In this document: piece after piece, positions 62,701-64,000 of the stretch | Layout: the number at the start of each line of letters is the position of its first letter | How positions within the stretch are numbered: position 1 is the first letter of the stretch | From: Vogesella sp. LIG4 | GTDB lineage: Bacteria > Pseudomonadota > Gammaproteobacteria > Burkholderiales > Chromobacteriaceae | Assembly (NCBI RefSeq): GCF_900090205.1 | Contig: NZ_LT607802.1 | Location: forward strand, 2,574,006-2,638,005 | Direction of reading: 5' to 3' | DNA: 64,000 nucleotides | Notes under the pieces: generated by a model | The model's input: the letters and a program-made list of their open reading frames with translations, nothing else | Databases searched by the model: none | What the model was told of the DNA's origin: nothing | Made by a program: the position numbers and the translations under genes

Positions 62701-64000
62701 GTGTAGCTCCAGTGGCCGGCGGCATCGATGCTGAACTTGCCGTAGCCGTGGTTACCGTCCACGTTGGTCTGCACCACGAAGCTGGCGGGGCTGTCGACAT
62801 CGCTGATGCTGAGCGTGCCGCTGGTGCTTTGCGCCACATTGCTTTCGGTCAGGCTGGTGCTGCTGGTACCAGTGATCACTGCGGCATCGTTGGTGCCGAG
62901 GATGTTGACGGTGAGCAGCTGCGTGGTGCCGTCGGCACTGCTGACGGTGAGCGTGTCGGTGTAGGTGGTGCCGCCCACGAACTCGTCATGGGCCGAGTTC
63001 ATGGTGTAACTCCAGTGCCCGGCACTATCGATGCTGAACTTGCCGTAGCCGTTGCTGCCGGCCACATTGTTCTGCGCCACGAAGCTGGCGGGGCTGTCGA
63101 CATCGCTGATGCTGAGCGTGCCGCTGGTGCTTTGCGCCACATTGCTTTCGGTCAGGCTGGCGCTGCTGGTACCGGTGATTACCGCGGCATCATTGGTGCC
63201 GAGGATGCTGACGGTGAGTAGCTGCGTGGTGCCGTCGGCGCTGCTGACGGTGATGCTGTCGGTGTAGGTGGTGCCGCCCACAAACTCGTCATGGGCCGAG
63301 TTCATGGTGTAACTCCAGTGGCCGGCAGCATCGATGCTGAACTTGCCGTAGCCATTGCTGCCGGCCGCATTGTTCTGCACCACGAAGCTGGCGGGGCTGT
63401 CGACATCGCTGATGCTGAGCGTGCCGCTGGTGCTCTGTGCTGCATTGCTTTCGGTCAGGCTGGCACTGCTGGTACCGGTGATCACCGCGGCGTCATTGGT
63501 GCCGGTGATGGTGACGCTGACCAGCTGATCGACGTAACCGCCGTGGTTGTCGCTGACGCGGACGGTGAAGCTGTCGCCGAGGGTTTCGCCGGCGCCCAGC
63601 GCATCAACCGCGCCGCTGTCGTGCACGGTGTAGTGCCAGGTGCCGTCGGCATCGACCGAAGCGGTGCCGTAGGCGGCCGCAGTGCCCTGCAGCGCAAAGC
63701 TGTGGCTGTCGCTGGCATCGACATCGCTGTAGGCGATGACACCGCTGGTGCTCCTGCTGCTGTTGTCGTCGCCTTCCGAGACGCCGCCGCTGGCAGTGGT
63801 GTTGGCCGCATCGATCAGCGGGGCGTCGTTGGTGCCGGTGATGGTGACGCTGACCAGCTGGTCGACGAAACCGCCATGGTTGTCGCTGACGCGGACGGTG
63901 AAGCTGTCGCCGAGCGTCTCGCCGGCGGCCAGCGCATCGACCGTGCCGCTGTCGCTGACGGTGTAGTGCCAGGTGCCATCGGCATCCACACTGGCGCTGC
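59709..64000 (-). CDS. Giant VCBS-repeat / RTX type I-secreted adhesin, C-terminal part (5' end outside window)
   Basis: The frame is open to the right edge; a Met near 63989 is internal. Reading N to C, at least one full and one partial VCBS repeat come first ([20 protein letters not shown] type, each ending VTITGTNDA). Then come five near-identical 101-residue cadherin/VCBS-like repeats (about 61981-63495). Next is a T1SS/VCBS-type region and a long Gly/Asn-rich beta-strand region (about 60130-60960). The end has RTX nonapeptides ([38 protein letters not shown]) and a VCA0849-type type I secretion C-terminus. It would be exported by a TolC-type ABC system and bound to the surface or released in biofilms. 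c-di-GMP enzymes elsewhere in the window suggest LapA-like control, which is inference. Confidence 0.9.
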   Translation of the reverse strand, partial: SASVDADGTWHYTVSDSGTVDALAAGETLGDSFTVRVSDNHGGFVDQLVSVTITGTNDAPLIDAANTTASGGVSEGDDNSSRSTSGVIAYSDVDASDSHSFALQGTAAAYGTASVDADGTWHYTVHDSGAVDALGAGETLGDSFTVRVSDNHGGYVDQLVSVTITGTNDAAVITGTSSASLTESNAAQSTSGTLSISDVDSPASFVVQNNAAGSNGYGKFSIDAAGHWSYTMNSAHDEFVGGTTYTDSITVSSADGTTQLLTVSILGTNDAAVITGTSSASLTESNVAQSTSGTLSISDVDSPASFVAQNNVAGSNGYGKFSIDSAGHWSYTMNSAHDEFVGGTTYTDTLTVSSADGTTQLLTVNILGTNDAAVITGTSSTSLTESNVAQSTSGTLSISDVDSPASFVVQTNVDGNHGYGKFSIDAAGHWSYTMNSAHDEFVGGTTYTDTLTVSSADGTTQLLTVSILGTNDAAVITGTSSASLTESNVAQSTSGTLSISDVDSPASFVAQSNAAGSNGYGKFSIDAAGHWSYTMNSAHDEFVGGTTYTDSITVSSADGTTQLLTVSILGTNDAAVITGTSTAALTESNVAQSTSGTLSISDVDSPASFVVQSNVAGSNGYGKFSIDAAGHWSYTMNSAHDEFVGGTTYTDSITVSSADGTTQLLTVSILGTNDAPVLDLNGASAGSDTTASYPTGVSQILIAPAATVTDIDSANLQSMTVTLTNSPDSSSGAAREILSLNATATAAAAGLTVSGVSSSNNNVYTLTISGAASVATYQSILDGVQYTDIKTGNHNTAARTVNVVVSDGSASSVLHTVTISVAAPAGVAGTPISLAIADPSLGTHDGVSTTITGVPSDWSIDGATKNANGSWTAYISDPGMLTVTTPSGFAGAAVLTVTQTWVNADGSEGRAIILDNVEAYAPGSPIFALSSDDNLTGSSAADTFVFAQPMGNNMIRNFNPANDKIDLIGFAGVGSIANLQLANDANGNAVISIGNGQSITLLGVDVSLLLAANFLFNQVPVLHNDGVMTIADGAILPLGGEVDNSGSIVLASSGGATSLEVLVDSVTLQGGGKLLLSDDSHNSVFGGAGSATLVNVDNTISGAGQLGGGQMTLLNHGSIVADGSHALLLDTGGNSIVNSGQLHASGAGGMVVASSLENSGNLWADNSSLQLQQDVSGQGSALISGNGSIAFMAAADTDVSFANGSHGDLLLDHADAFSGRIIGMASGDHLDLGGLAYNDGLRLDYIGDSSGIGGKLLIINGSDTTSLGLIGHYQASDFQLAAAADGHSVVNTSQTDSSTVIGTAGDDTLQGSSGNDILLAGAGHNTLTGGGGSDTYVLLRSDGNAVDTITDFKPGDGGDKLQIGDLLTGYQPDAANQFLSLREENGNTVISVDRDGAGGKYQMQDMVVLQGVTGLDLTTLLKHVDTSQI
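61981..63495 (-). repeat. Five tandem 303-bp coding repeats in the adhesin
   Basis: Unit boundaries, marked by TTGGTGCCGAGGATG..., recur at 61981, 62284, 62587, 62890 and 63193, with the next VCBS junction at 63496, exactly 303 bp (101 codons) each. Units differ only by scattered substitutions, such as S-I-T against T-L-T and V-A-G against A-A-G. Such identity invites recombination and length change. Confidence 0.95.

Larger units (their letters stand above)
2627..63810. repeat. Dispersed 10-mer GTTGGCCGCA family (candidate DNA uptake sequence), 52 copies
   Basis: Start positions of the TTGGCCGCA core on the plus strand: 2638, 3123, 3339, 6459, 7668, 8483, 10317, 11854, 11882, 12056, 14508, 14832, 17789, 21077, 22538, 23163, 24811, 29411, 36594, 43289, 43935, 46972, 47905, 49589, 51485, 53342, 54864, 55945, 58298, 59222, 59872, 60961, 63802. 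Starts of TGCGGCCAA (minus copies): 2627, 5006, 7288, 9044, 11692, 12164, 14788, 19136, 20882, 24741, 26660, 33301, 36610, 38992, 40841, 44474, 49370, 56873, 57688. Every copy has G before the core. Twelve carry the full AAGGTTGGCCGCA (for example 5006, 12164, 14788, 22538, 26660, 38992, 44474, 49589, 54864, 57688, 59222). About a third are intergenic. Near-miss copies differing at the last base include 29497, 40493, 48751, 53070 and 54802. Confidence 0.85.

Noticed and set aside
62079..63221. Plus-strand repeated frame of 380 codons
   Set aside because: It is the antisense of the 101-residue adhesin repeats and has no start context.
61981..63495. Regular direct repeats considered as a CRISPR array
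   Set aside because: The 303-bp units are coding throughout, in frame with the adhesin, with no short repeat-spacer pattern and no cas genes.

Overview
The window is about 64 kb of GC-rich (roughly 65% by eye) chromosomal DNA from a beta-proteobacterium. Gene content and family flavour (VgrG with a linked effector, a beta-proteobacterial proteasome-like protease beside Hsp33, an aot/argR arginine locus, 180-kDa NAD-glutamate dehydrogenase, c-di-GMP enzymes, a giant VCBS/RTX adhesin) suggest Neisseriales, family Chromobacteriaceae, perhaps close to Vogesella. That placement is inference; there is no rRNA or other marker here.

Layout. 1-3775: end of a type VI secretion island (minus strand), VgrG followed by an AT-richer M23-peptidase-like cargo gene that runs off the left edge. 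3889-11669: a Cpx-like two-component system divergent from a three-gene RND efflux operon, with two perfect CpxR-type boxes between them. 11670-12182: tandem 197-bp non-coding repeat. 12183-19541: beta-CASP hydrolase, periplasmic binding protein, chemoreceptor, a tRNA-Thr with neighbouring tRNA 3'-end debris, HugZ-like protein, REC-EAL protein. 19779-21922: MarR / cytochrome b561 / two YceI proteins in one operon. 22087-33625: arginine-uptake operon in the P. aeruginosa order aotJQMOP-argR, with a second aotJ-like gene in front, divergent from the giant NAD-glutamate dehydrogenase. 34254-38909: polyamine-type ABC transporter. 38970-44380: GGDEF protein, dut, coaBC, radC, a small orphan, ribokinase, a small Rossmann protein. 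44495-49465: DnaQ-like exonuclease coupled to a DUF294/CBS protein, a glutamine amidotransferase, a proteasome-like protease coupled to Hsp33. 49668-58551: gamma-glutamylation catabolic cluster (GS-like ligase, ALDH, Fe-ADH, PuuD-like hydrolase, permease) with a divergent RpiR regulator and an aminotransferase. 58633-64000: alpha/beta hydrolase and the C-terminal part of a VCBS/RTX adhesin.

The strongest unexplained signal is a 10-mer, 5'-GTTGGCCGCA-3', often extended to AAGGTTGGCCGCA. I found 52 exact copies by eye on both strands, in genes and between them (about one per 1.2 kb, where well under one is expected by chance). Some copies form perfect inverted pairs. Density, distribution and inverted pairing resemble the DNA uptake sequences of Neisseriaceae, but the word lacks the CTG core of the published dialects known to me. 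I propose it as a candidate undescribed DNA-uptake-sequence dialect.

Functional links: arginine uptake, its ArgR regulator and glutamate disposal by GDH form one catabolic unit. The gamma-glutamyl cluster has an alcohol dehydrogenase where the putrescine pathway has an amine oxidase, which points to an amino alcohol such as ethanolamine. The RND pump looks controlled by its divergent Cpx-like system.
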